Assembly (NCBI RefSeq): GCF_910591885.1
Contig: NC_063277.1
Location: forward strand, 10,974,001-11,038,000
Direction: 5' to 3'
Length of the DNA: 64,000 nucleotides
Origin: Bombus terrestris
Lineage: Eukaryota > Arthropoda > Insecta > Hymenoptera > Apidae
Shown here: positions 23,001 to 34,979 of the stretch, in pieces
How the letters are laid out: each line of letters begins with the position of its first letter
Numbering within the stretch: the first letter of the stretch is position 1
Position numbers and translations under genes: made by a program
Notes under the pieces: generated by a model
The model's database searches: none
Seen by the model: only the letters and a program-made list of their open reading frames with translations
What the model was told of the DNA's origin: nothing

Positions 23001-25897
23001 ATTTGTGTCAATTGTATTTTAGCTTCGTTCGTCGTCGTCTTTTCTCACATTACTTTAAAAGATAATACAGTCAGTGAATTTAGATAATTAATTCTTTTTT
23101 AAGAGCAATTAAATTTGGAATATCTTTGCGTCTTTTTCATACGTGTTATATCATTAAATTGATACAAAATAAACGATCGAGTGAAATATATGTCGATGTG
23201 CATTGTGTGTTGTCTACAGTAATTTTGCATAATAATGTTTCTATAATAATTATTGTTATCTTTGTGTAAGACAAATTCTTAGGTTGATGCAGCACTTCTT
23301 TGATATAAGCAATAACGATTAAGTAATTCCATATTTTTAAGAAGTGCCATTATTTATTCCCATTTATTTTCTAATCTTCTGCGTACACATTATACTCCTA
23401 TGCGTTATTGTATTTTCAACGTTTCTGTAATCGCACATTTTTTGAAATAGGAAAAGCTTTGACACGAAAGTAATGACGATGGAAGTGAAAACGAATTTAA
23501 TAACTCAAATGTACTGGGATTATTTAAGCAATTGGATTCTAATGGGTGCTTCTTAACTGAAATATAAATAAACAATAAAAATGATCATTTATTTCTCATC
23601 AACACAATAGAATTAAATTTGCAAGATTTCCAGACTTGGTATTTGTTTAATACTGAACATATTTAATCTGCTTTGTGCTTACTTTCTCGCTTCGGAAACA
23701 ACAGGGCAGAGATTCCTAGTTTCTCATAGTTGATCATGGTTGCTGAAGCAAAATTACATACGTTTCAAAATCCATCGTTCATACCGAATCGTAAACGTAA
23801 GTTGAGAGCGTTTCTGTTGCTGCCATAAGCAGCGAGGCGAACAACACACGCAGTCGAGGATATTTTACTCGTTCAAACTTAATGAGACATAAATATTTTC
23901 TCATCTGTAGCCTGGCGAAACTGACTGTTTAGTTAGTTTGTTCTTTTTGTAAGAATTGGAATGTCAAAAAATAGAATTCACCAGCTTTTGAAATTTAAAT
24001 GAAATCCTCTTTGAAGGTATTGGATAATCGAAATTTCCTCACACTCCATAAGAAAAAGGTTTCCCTGTGATTTGCCTGTGCAAAATTTTCTTCGAAAAGT
24101 TATATTATGTTTGTCCCAGGAACTTCATTTTTTCCTTATGTCTTGTATTCTAAACTTATTTTTTATACTTTTCCTCGTTGCTTCCTTTTTCGTTTTTCTA
24201 TTTTTCCTTCCACAGCACCGCTTGTTATTTCGATTGCCAGCATGTGCACAGTCTTCCGTACATCGTCTTTTTTATTACCACAATTCTTTCGTTTGGCGCT
24301 ATTTTTCTACTATAGTAATTCCCTTTTTTTGCAAGCGTGCATTGCTTTCTTTATGTCTACAAACTCTTTCCTCGGCACCATTGCGTTCACTACTACAGTT
24401 TCTTTGAAGGAGTTGGGTTTTCTTTTCCTTAGAATTCTTTCTAGAACTTCAGCATAGCGGAACTGCTTCTTCGAATGTAAAAATTGTTCGAGTCTCAATT
24501 TCATCACGTTCGCAAGGAAATCGCCGAAAGAAAGCTCATGGAAATGATAAATTAGATCCTACCTCTGATTCAAGATGAACACGGAAGTATTTGTGAACCG
24601 GAAAGAAATCCGCAAAAACATTCAAAGTCAGGAAGTCGTCAGGATCGATTTTGGAAAAATTCATTCACTGATTAGCCACGACCATTCGTTTCAGATGATC
24701 GGTGAAAAACTAGCACAGCTCTGGACGATCTTGTTCTCAGATAATTTGAAATTTAAAATGAAATATCGAGCTTGCTCCGGTATATTTATGATGTATATTT
24801 GCTCTGATGTATATTTATGCAATTCTCGATTAAATATTTCCTTGCTATTTCCTTCATTACATAATTTGTATTCACAACCCGAAAAAACACGAATACATAC
24901 ATTATTGACTCCATAAATATCGAGATGTTTGTCAAGGAAACGCGAAAATATACCTCCGCATTTATCTTCGCATTTATAATAAAATGGATCTAATTTGATT
25001 TCATATAAACCTGACATCTCAACAAAATAGTTGAAATTGATATGGAACATGCTAATTCGAAAGCGAGATGAAGTACGATAAATTGGCGGAATTGGCGGTA
25101 GCTATACAGCATGTTATTTCTAGAAATAAGGAGGGTAGGTTTAAGTCTTTATTTTACAGGTTTCCAAAATAAACAAAGAATCATCCTCGCAAAAAAAGAT
25201 ACACAATTGCTAGATTTGTACTGATTTTTATGATAGGAATTTTTCATAAAGTAACTGTTTATCATGTTCGCAAATATGAAACAAACGAATTTTGCTTCTT
25301 CCTTTGTCTTAAGAGAAAAACATTATTCACCTCGCTTAATTGTTTACTTTATTCGCAAAGATATTTATATATAATTAATAATGTGAAAAGTGTTCGACGT
25401 GTAAAGATTTGTTCCTCTTAATTAACTTTCTATTCTATCCGAAAGGACATACTTTGCAAGACAGTAACGATAACAAAAATGTCTTTTAAGTAACTTCAAC
25501 TTGTCCAATTCGCATGACAAAGCTAATTTGTTCTACTTCTCAAATGAAGTGCTTTGATAACGAAGCCGGTATCATTTTGTAAAACTACTCACGACGCAAA
25601 AGCGGCGGAAACCATGATCGTCTAGCAAGTACAAATAAGTCGTCAGTCGCAGCTGTGCCGGAAAGTTCAAACTTTGCTCAACATGACATATTCATATTTG
25701 TAGCTCAGATTTTCGCTGCTAATTCTCATATCATCACAAATTCGTGGACATCAGCCAGAGAATACTCTGATTAACATTCATTTGCAAATCCTACATCTTT
25801 ATTCATTTGCCACAAAATTTTCAATACCACCGCATGTGATATTTGATATGTAAATTTGATATGTAAAATGTATGGTATTCATGTAAAAAATGAATAA
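20011..25897. other. Long AT-rich non-coding stretch
   Basis: I find no supportable gene in this almost 5.9-kb stretch. The part 20890-21360 is GC-richer, with minus frames at 20799-21047, 20926-21147 and 21101-21370 that lack domains. ATTAGTTCAAA is repeated at about 22600-22624. Two opposed frames, 113 codons at 24575-24916 (plus) and 119 codons at 24691-25050 (minus), are the most protein-like in composition. The minus one has seven cysteines, but there is no domain match, and frames of this length are expected by chance about once in such a window. The rest is featureless. Confidence 0.5.
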
Positions 25898-26015
25898 GTA
25901 CATTGAATAATTGGCGTATCTCGTTACAGTGTTTATGAAATTTCAAAATGTCTCATACAACACACATATTCGTAAAAGGTTTCTGCGCGTGTTCGGACAT
26001 TTTCATAAGCTATTG
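25898..26015. mobile_element. One-ended copy of the Tc1-like MITE family
   Basis: The right end reads ATTTTCATAAGCTATTG (25999-26015) followed by TA. Its reverse complement CAATAGCTTATGAAAAT is a diverged terminal repeat. Going inward, the segment aligns with the right sides of the copies ending at 9594 and 10591. The shared blocks include a GTTACAG-type string, the TGAAATTTCA core at 25936-25945 (70 bp from the end, against 71 and 77 in the others), a CTCATACAACAC block, and ATATTCGTAAAA. The outer left side is not recognisable. A possible but unconvincing partner is GTAGCTCAGATTTTCG near 25700. The copy may be truncated or too diverged. Confidence 0.7.
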
Positions 26016-26017
26016 TA

Positions 26018-26739
26018 ACAAACATATCTCAATTTAATTTCCTCGTTAACTCATTACGGCTCCGGCAGTGAAATAATACGTAAAAGTTACACAAACGCAA
26101 TTTTATCATAATATGTAAATCAAGGAAGGTTTCGTTTTATCAAATTACAAGCAATGAATTGTATACAATAATAGACACATCGTGGGACCCTATTATACAA
26201 ACTGAAGATAGAAAATCAATTTCTATACTTTGGAACAGATACTTTAACATAGTGTCATAAAATACTTCAATTTCTTCAAATTTCACAAACTCCTAGCATC
26301 CAAATAGAAGGAGGAACAGCGAAGAAAAAGAAAGCTAATTCTTGAAACTTCTACTCGCAATTGCAATGTGAATAGAATCTAATAATCCAAATTGATCAAA
26401 AAAAGAAATTATAAACGAACACGCAACGAAACTTCGATCTCCAATGGATCAAGATTTATTCCAAAGGCTAAAAAGATCACGAAAATTGAACTATGCAGAC
26501 AAGTCACCTTATCTCGTTGTCCGATTCAAAATATCCTTCCATATCCCAGTGCTTTTCAATTTGAAAACATATTCGTTTGGATCGTGCAATAAAGCTACGC
26601 AAACGAAGCGGTAATAAACTGCGAGAAGCCGAAAGCTCGCTATGAACGATAGCTTGGCACTGGAGTGAAGATTTCGCTGGTTTTGTCAGGAACTCCGGCA
26701 TTTGGTTGGACCATAGATATTTCACTTGCCGCTCGATTT
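26018..26739. other. AT-rich non-coding stretch
   Basis: No gene is supportable. The minus frame 26504-26773 (89 codons, starting MAPRVTGDD) begins at the edge of the GC-rich island. It has no family resemblance I can name. Confidence 0.45.
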
Positions 26740-27160
26740 CTCGTATATCATCCCCCGTAACACGTGGCGCCATATCCAGAAGGGAATTGCTTGAAGCAGA
26801 GTGTCGAGACAGCCACAGGCAGTAGGAGGGTGTGTCCCGTTCAAAAGCAAAGGAGCAATCGCGTGCGGGGCAACAAGGATGCTGCCTTAATTTATCACCG
26901 TTCCCAGTGTGACCCGCGTCTTCTGGAGACGTAGCTATCCCTTACAGACGTTCATCCCTTCCAACTCGTGAAGGTTGCCCACGAGAATGCCTCTTAATCA
27001 GCTCTGATATGGCTGTCTGTGTTCGGTAAACACCGTTCTCCATTGTACAGTGGCTCTGCTATCGTACACTTCCGGGGAAACTCTGATGTTGTTTGGGGAA
27101 TTGAGGACAATAATATGGATCGATAGGTGACGACACGGCTCTGAAGTGTCGCAACTGGCG
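26740..27160. other. GC-rich island, possible regulatory region
   Basis: Rows at 26761-26940 are 53-58% G+C, far above the local background. The sequence looks complex and non-repetitive, with no long open frame of its own. ACAGTGGCTC at 27047-27056, preceded by T, matches the start of the Tc1-like terminus but diverges at once and has no partner, so I treat it as chance. A promoter, an enhancer or an exon of a non-coding transcript are all possible. Confidence 0.3.
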
Positions 27161-28329
27161 CTAATTAAGTGTTCCGGTTAAACACAAACATGCTCTTCCT
27201 GTGTTTTAAAAGGTAACAAGGTGTAGTAAATTGTACGCTGTATTTGAAGGCTGGGAACGAGAAAAGCTGAGTAAATGAAGAGAAGAGCAGAGACACAAAC
27301 TTGTGTCCATTCGTTCCTTTCTCTTTCCTTTTAATTAATCTTGATCGTAGTATCGTTCGACTAATACGAGTCGAGCTCAGAAGCTGGCATCGATCAAGTC
27401 CATCAATTGAAAAGCAAAGGAAAGTGATATTACAAATACTATTTGAATTTATTTTGTAATTTCTCATTATTTATGTGACGTTATCTTGTAATAAATGAAA
27501 TTATAAAAATAAGTAGTTTGGTTTTTGAAAACATCAATTATGTAATAAAATTGAGAAATTGATGAAAAGTTGCTCAGCTACATTCATTCAACTGTTTTAA
27601 TAACACAGAATCGTTTATATTAATCTTGCTATTTGGCTTTCAATTTGTTCTGACCAAGAACAACTTCCACGCAATTTACCAGTCATCGGTCAAGCAACTA
27701 CGCAGAAAGGTTAAATTAGTTGGAAACTTGGTTTCATGGCGGTGTAGAGTTTTTATCAAAGGCAGATAGACAGCAAGTTCAGACTACCGCGAGAAATATG
27801 CATCGCTACAGCGTTCTCCATGGTTCGAGTTCATCAAGACAACGTGCCATAGCATTAGCATATATTCACCTACGAGCCATGTCGCTGGCTACCAACCGCG
27901 GCAGCTATACTAACTCGACTTTGTCGTCCACAACCAGAAGTTACGCTGATAACTTCCGGGCAACGAGTAACGAGTTGGACTGGAAACCTCGAAAAAGGTA
28001 CAGTGTAGTTTCGTTATCTACCAAACACACGCTTCCAACAAAATCTCTCGTAAAGATGATTTATCTTGCTCCCTAAACGACTATCTTCCGTACAATTGTT
28101 TGATAAGCGTTTGATACCACAGCGTTTTGATATAGAACTTTTGATTGAAATAAAATTTTTAATCAGAAAAAAATGAACTACTTTACTAGAGCTTTGAACA
28201 ATTGGTTTGTGTCTGAATGAACGATAGATACAAATAACAATAAAAGTTGTTTTAATATATCCTTAAATTTTCGTATGAATATCTTGGTTAAATTGAAAGA
28301 TGCAATCTGGACAAATACATTGTGTATAA
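27161..28329. other. Non-coding stretch beside the mariner fragment
   Basis: No gene is supportable. The plus frame 27720-28076 (118 codons) has no recognisable domain. I looked for continuation of the mariner transposase on the minus strand in 27900-28330 and did not find its catalytic domain. Confidence 0.45.
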
Positions 28330-28540
28330 TGCAAATACTTCAAAGACTTTTCACAAATTATCGTCATCGATAAAATCAAAGTATCGTTCTCGAGCATCGT
28401 TCGTCTTCAAGTGTCGTATTTCCCAGCTTGAACCTTCTAAAACGCTTACATAGAGAATGTATACGTTTACGTAGGGAACCGTTTCCAAGTGTCATACAAA
28501 TTTCCTTGGATATCTCAATACATTTTTTTTCAAATTCGAT
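28330..28540 (-). pseudogene. Decayed mariner transposase fragment (N-terminal HTH)
   Basis: On the minus strand the open frame around 28391-28537 reads residues such as ISKEICMTLGNGSLRKRI and then LCKRFRRFKLGNTTLEDE. This matches the N-terminal helix-turn-helix domain of mariner-type transposases, which has a GEG-type turn, a KRWF..FR.G helix and the characteristic LEDE.RSGRP linker start. Here the linker is decayed to LEDERCSRTI. The frame then stops, but the next frame continues with FIDDDNL-stop-KVFEV, matching the DDD.L.ALVE segment that follows in the family. So there is at least one frameshift and one in-frame stop. The catalytic DDE/D domain and the terminal repeats were not found. 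It cannot encode an active enzyme. Confidence 0.7.
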
Positions 28541-31500
28541 TTCACGAATCAAACATGCGGAAATAACGATGTTTGCAACGGATGCTTTAACATATTGATG
28601 CATACTGGAAACTACATTTTGCGAGAAAAATGATAGTCAAAAAGTTGCAACCAAATTCTCACGCATGAAACAATATGTATTAGATTTGAATTTTTCCAAG
28701 AAATTAATTCATTAACTCACTTTTTCATACGCATGTATGTGTATAGTATACCTATATTTACCTATAGTATACCTATAATACCTATATTTATACTTTTTAC
28801 ATCTTGGAAATTATTGAATTTTCCTTTCAAAAACGAATGCGACAATATGGTAAACCAATTGTAATACGTATATCTGAAAGAATTTTGAGAAAAGATTCAT
28901 TTATTAATTTAATTTCATAGTGGAATCCTAGTGGGTCACGTGAAAAGATAAGTCACAGAAAAATTGTAGCAATCCAATGAATTTTCTGCAAGTTACATTA
29001 CCATGTATTACCCTATTAGTCTGGTAAAAGTTAAAAGTTACAATTCGAACATTTTCTACGTTTGTTGAAATCTATTGATTTAACCATTTAATCTAATCCT
29101 TTAATTTACAACTTCGCTACATCAGTTTCACCAATTATATCGGATAAATAGATCTTCCCATCTACTTAAAAACCTCTTCATCACAGCTGAACATTTCACA
29201 CGGTGGCCATTTTTCTCGTCTCAAAACAAACCTGACTCTACTACTCGTAGGATTTTCCTGTTAATTAAGTGGCCTGAATTTTGAAGACACTTTTTAATTG
29301 GATGACGATAGTCATAGGAAGATCGAAGTTCTGATGGCACGAACGAATAATACCGAACGAATTGAAGGTAAACGTAGCGTGTTCCGGTTCTTTGCGTCGG
29401 AAGGGCGTTTTCCTGGGCGCAGCCTGCCGCTAATTGCTCAGCCACCTGTCGTTATTTAAATTTACTCACGGATCTCGTTTCGCTTTGTTCGCCGGCGGCC
29501 CGCGTAATTTAAGAATTTCTACCGTTGTATACGTTTGCAAACGGAACAAACTATTGTCTTGTTTTCCTGACGAAGAGGAAACAATTTTTCGTCGGTGCAT
29601 CTCAACGCGTGTATCTAATTTTTTCCCTGCAGATATCCTCTTTTATTTCACTTTGCATCGCGTAAAACTAACTTCCTTCCAGCGCTGGATTTCCCGTGTT
29701 TATTATCGTGTTATCAACGAATTTCTAGTTGGTGCATTAATTAATGGCTTAAATGGACTGCCGTTGATTGAATCAATTTATTTGAACGCAAATTCCTATT
29801 ATACAAACGAAGCACTATTTATAACGAGGAAAATAGAAAATTCCATGGCTTCAATGTTTCATAGCGTAATTTGAAACGATATTAATGTGCATAATTATTA
29901 TGCCACCTATTGATATTTAATATAAATTATTAATTGTAATTTTATAAAGTAGAATTTTCCTAATATTTCTATAGATAACTAGATGAAGTGATATTTGGTA
30001 AAGCTTCCTAATAAATTTTAGGTGTCCTAATACTAATGATAGCAGTGTATTTTCATAGAATTAGTATTTCACCGAATACAACTATTTCTTTTGATAAGAG
30101 CAAGTCTCATAAGAACTGTAATAAATTATTATTTATCATTAAATTATGGTGTATTTTGTGAATACGATTAATAGAGCAAATATTCTAATCGATATTCTAA
30201 AATTTCCTGTCTGTCTTTTATTGATAAATCAGGACCAGTGACATTTTATTAAAAAACGAAATCCTTTTCATTAATTCCAATTCTGTATGTTTCTCATTGA
30301 TTCTTTTCAATATTTATCCGAAGCCAATATTCCATTATCTGGTAGTTCATAATAAATAATTCTCTTCTATCTCCACTGAATTCACTATAAAATACTGAAT
30401 AACCCAATGTATGAAATTCAATTGTACGAACTGTACGAACAGCTTAATCCTCAATGAGTGCAGACAAATAAAACTCTACTATAATCATGTCTTCTTTCAT
30501 CTTTCATAGACACAATCATCTATAAAGTGTCGCGAACAATAAACGAGAATGTTTAAAAATGTTTTTAAATGTTAGGATGTTACAGGTACGTTAAAAATAA
30601 ATTTAATACAGAACTGTGTCACAGGATGTAATTTCATATCTCGTAACATAAAATCTCTTCATTTCATACTTTAATATATATGGAAGGTATAAAGTATACT
30701 TATATATTTTATTTTATTCAGTCACCTAGTTTTAAATGTTCTGTGTATGCTGATATTTGTGAACTTATTTTCAAATCATTCAGCTTTTCATCGTTTCATT
30801 CGTGTTCATATATAGACATTTTTAGAGTTTATTTATCAGTATCGTTGGTTACAGAATACATAGGAAACGTTGCTCGAAAGAAACGAGCTTTCAATATTTC
30901 AGATATATTCTTTGACACGCGTCGCGTTAATTTCCCATTTATTCATCAGCGTAATTAGCATTCATTTCCATGTTACTTCATCTCACGTCATTTTGCTCCG
31001 TTCCATACCTTTCAAACCATTCTGTTCTGCATTCATATCATTTAATCAAACAGCTCTCTGATTTTATATTTCGTATTAATACCATGAGAATAGCTTTTAT
31101 GAGAAATACTGAGAAAAATTTACCTTTTCCTCATAATTGTGAGTATTTTAAATGTTCATGCACAAATGAGGAAGCAAATATAATAAAGTTTATCTCGCAA
31201 TTTTGTTACTGCCAAAATATATAATTTTGATTAATTCCAATTATTGCCAAACAGATATCGCAGTAAGCTGCAAACGTTCAATTGTGTTCAAAAACTTCTG
31301 TAATACTCGACGAAGACAATGACACAATAATTGCGTCAACTGCACATTACTGAAACAATTAAAACGACGAATACATCAGTAATAATAAAAGTGTTTTCAA
31401 GATATTTTATCTCAATTCGTTTATATTAGATTAGATTCTCTCTAAATCTGTTTATAAACTGATATATCCATATTTTCCACAATCGATAACTAACCAGCGA

Positions 31501-34500
31501 AAATAAAGTCGTTAATTTTTAAGCATCTGCAAGACTGAACTCTAAAAATGAACTATATTTTCAGGATAGAAGTATTATCACTTTAGCTAATTAAATTATA
31601 CCATTTAACGAATGTCACAACTGAAAAACCGTTCTAATGTAATATTTCAATTAAATTAATACTAACTTCTCTAGTTACGTTGCTTGTAAATCAACGGCCA
31701 CAAAGGTTTATCATATCCCCACGAGACTTCTCCAAATTACTAATTTAGTTAACAGTTAGTATCCCAATAGCTACTAATTACTCAAAACAGAATACATTTG
31801 CCAACATATTCACTAGCGTTCTGAAGTGCAAACAAGAATCCTTTCATCGGATCCTTTCGAAACGAATGAAAACTAAAAAGCTTGGACGGCGTAATGACAA
31901 TTAAATGGCATCAAGTACCTCTAAAAAAACGACCTTGGAAAGGTAAAATACGCAGTGTACACTCGTATTACCTCATTCACTGGACCGCGAATGAATAATG
32001 CGGATTCATCGGAGGAACGAAGAGCAGGTGACGCGTCCATCGATGGAACCGATTGACCAACTTCCTGTGTTTCAATTTTCAGCGATAATTTCTGGTTTCA
32101 CGTTCGACCCTTCGCGCCTCCATTATACCAACCAATCGACCGTAAACAGTTTTTCGATTGACGCGCCAGCCAAGAAGGGAAAATCGGCCCCGTCGCCTTC
32201 CGCATCGCTCGAACACAAAAGAAACGGGCACCATGTAATTAAAGATAAGCAGACGCTGTTTATAACGAGGTTCGGTTAATGAGCAGCTATTGTTTTGTTT
32301 CTTGTCGGGAAACTGCGCCTACTTGTCGTTATCCGATAGCGGCAAATTTTTTAACGCAGATACATTTCCATGTAGAACGTAATTATACATATTTGGTTCG
32401 GTGCTATTAGAAAGACAATAGTGATTGTAGTTGTTTATGGTATTTCACCCTGTTATTGTTCTTTTTCACGGGTTAGGTGTCTGAGAAACTTCGTGACAAC
32501 TTCTAGAATCGTCATTAGCCTTCTTTTATTTCTTGTTGCGAAATGAGGTGTAAACGTTCCTCTCTTCTTCTGTTCTACTTTTTGGTACATGTTTCATTAA
32601 ATATAGGGTGATTTTCGTTTCTAAGAAGACATCTTCTCGATTGAATTCGTTATATGATTGTAATGTATATAATTCGATATAACTATGCGGAGATGCTCAA
32701 GTAATTTCAGTCTCCGATCAACGTATCTCAATATATCGTAACACTAACGCATCGTAGAATTAATGCTGAACTTGTACATAAATTTTCAATGCTTCCGCGA
32801 CACTTCTGCGATCTATGTAGAAATATTTATAAATCTACGATTATCAATCTTTCTGTTCTAAATTCGTCGACCTCCCAGTTTCTCGGTCAATATAATCATT
32901 TTAAAAGTATTTCACTCTATCGTTCCTTAGTTCCGCAAAAAGAAATTTCTATGAGAAATCATTCTGAACATTCTTGCGGTTCAATTAAAAAAGAAAAAAG
33001 AAAAAAATTAAAAGAAAAATAGGAGTCACTTTAATAAACACCCGACACACATTCGAAGTGAAACGCTGGAAACTCGAGTTGAAAGTATAAAGACGATATC
33101 AATAATATTCAGGATGCGTTGCTTACGTGAAAGAAGAGAGGAAAAGCACTCGTGTCCTGGCGATATAGCACGTTCACGACATGATTTATGAAAACACGGG
33201 AAACCCATGCGGCTTACCTGGAACAAAAACGAGAAGAGTTTATAAATTTTCGTCAAGCTTGGCCATTACCTCGAGGACCGCAATTTTTCTGAAGTACTAC
33301 GGGGTCGTTTCGGTAGATATTGCTGGGAAATCGATTTCAATCGCGATTCAACGAATGAAGAGGCAAACCCTAGAGGTTAGTGCAATTTACACTTCTTCAA
33401 TTTCTGATTACGTGCTGGAACGTTTATATTTTCATTTGTAAAGGTATAATATCGACGCTATTCACGAATCAAATGGGAAAAGAGATTTTAACAATATTAT
33501 TTAACGGGAATCAACGCAAGTCAATATATATTCCATCTGTAAATTTCGAACGAATTTAAACAAAATGTCGTTAATAGACATTTTGTTATTGAGAGATATT
33601 TATACTCTACGTTGTTATCCAAATATAGTTACGCAACTTTTATTAAAACGCGTATTTCTGTTATAAATTGCAAATATTGTACGAACTATGTAATAAATGC
33701 GAAGTATCACAGATTTCTTCCGCAAAATGTGTTCCAGTATATTTGATGAGTAAATATAAAAATGAAATGAAATATAAAAATTAAATACAAATACGAATTC
33801 ATGTATGATTTATTAGAAAACCGTAATAAAAATAACAAACAACAGTATAGATATGTTTCGTGTTCGATGTAATAGCCAGAAATTGCAAAGTTAGAACATT
33901 AACATGAATGATAGGCAGGTCGAAGAGCTGTTAGAATAAACGCGTGTTATATTTTATGTTGTTAAGAACTGATAACGAAATTGTGTTTCATCTCTCGAAC
34001 TAAAAATGATTTATGTGACAATTTTTCTCGGTTTTCATAATTTCTCTACTCCCCCGTTATCCTTCCATTTACTCTTTCTTACTTTCTTGTTCTATCTTAT
34101 ATTTATTCATAGAATTTTCTAGCACTATTATACGAAAAAAACCTGAGACACTCGGTATATAAATTGCGCAAACCTTTTAAAATATACGTCTTCGTTGAAC
34201 CAGGCAAAGAAGAAATATTCTCTTTAAAGAATTTTTATACGTTCATACATTAAAATAGGTAATCATCCTGGTCATATAGAGGTCAATAAATTAAAAACTA
34301 CTGATACACGTAAATCGTGCTATTAAAGTTCGTGTATGGACATCACGATGTTATGCGAAAACCAATAGAGACTGATAAAGCTCGAACCCTATTCGAAACA
34401 ATAATTTGACCGAACTTTTTCACGCGGTCTATACTGCACGCGAAGTACATTATTAAAAGTTTCATGACAAAATTTTGAAGTTTCATATTTTCTATATATT

Positions 34501-34938
34501 CGTGCACCATTGTACAATACACAGTACACTGCAGTCATAAAGATAAGAGAGAGTCACGTATTAAAATTCCAACTATGCTAATTTTCCAGCCTGAATTTTC
34601 ATTATAAAACTTATACCATATAAAATATTCATATATGCATTGAATCAGTATTCAAGTTCTTGTCAATTTTACAACCTGATAAGGATATATCCACGAAATA
34701 CGTACGATACAGAAGCCTTTCAAAAAGGAATCACAATTTATTTCTTCGAAAGACAATCCGAATTTCGCTATATAACACTAGCCATTTTATTCGCCAGATA
34801 TTTAACTATACGTAATTAAATTAGCATTGCGATATTTACGTTCTATGACTTTTCGATTATCGAAATATCGTGATCAGTTTCGACGATACCAAATTGTTCA
34901 GTGAGACGAGAATTTCCTTCGCCTGGTCAATTAATAAC
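28541..34938. other. Long AT-rich non-coding stretch
   Basis: No gene is supportable in about 6.4 kb. Frames at 29434-29874 (146 codons), 31998-32279 (93 codons, in a GC-richer patch) and 33181-33441 lack domains. An imperfect repeat of TATAGTATACCTATA (two copies 21 bp apart) lies at 28742-28794. A perfect 11-bp inverted repeat, AACAAAATGTC, with a 7-base loop lies at 33559-33587. The palindrome TTTCGATTATCGAAA lies at about 34853-34867. Confidence 0.5.
28742..28794. repeat. Short imperfect tandem repeat, 21-bp period
   Basis: TATAGTATACCTATA occurs at 28742-28756 and 28763-28777, and a third partial copy, TACCTATATTTA, follows. It is an AT-rich minisatellite-like tract with no other features. 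Confidence 0.7.
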
Positions 34939-34979
34939 AAAAAAAAAAAATAAATAAATAAATAAATAAATAAATAAAA
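34939..34979. repeat. Poly(A) followed by (TAAA)n
   Basis: A run of 12 A is followed directly by about seven TAAA units. An A-tail grading into TAAA repeats is a form often left at the 3' end of non-LTR retroposons. However, I recognise no SINE or LINE body upstream (34800-34938) and no flanking duplication, so it is safest to call it a simple repeat. Confidence 0.9.

Noticed and set aside
24575..25050. Opposed 113-codon and 119-codon frames, the minus one with seven cysteines
   Set aside because: A rough estimate at this base composition gives about one frame of such length by chance in 64 kb. There is no signal peptide, domain or regular cysteine spacing.
27046..27056. TACAGTGGCTC, the exact start of the Tc1-like terminus consensus
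   Set aside because: The match ends at once (TGCTATCG follows), there is no internal core at the right distance, and no partner end is visible.
29434..29874. 146-codon plus frame
   Set aside because: No domain, promoter or splice context, and the length is within chance expectation.
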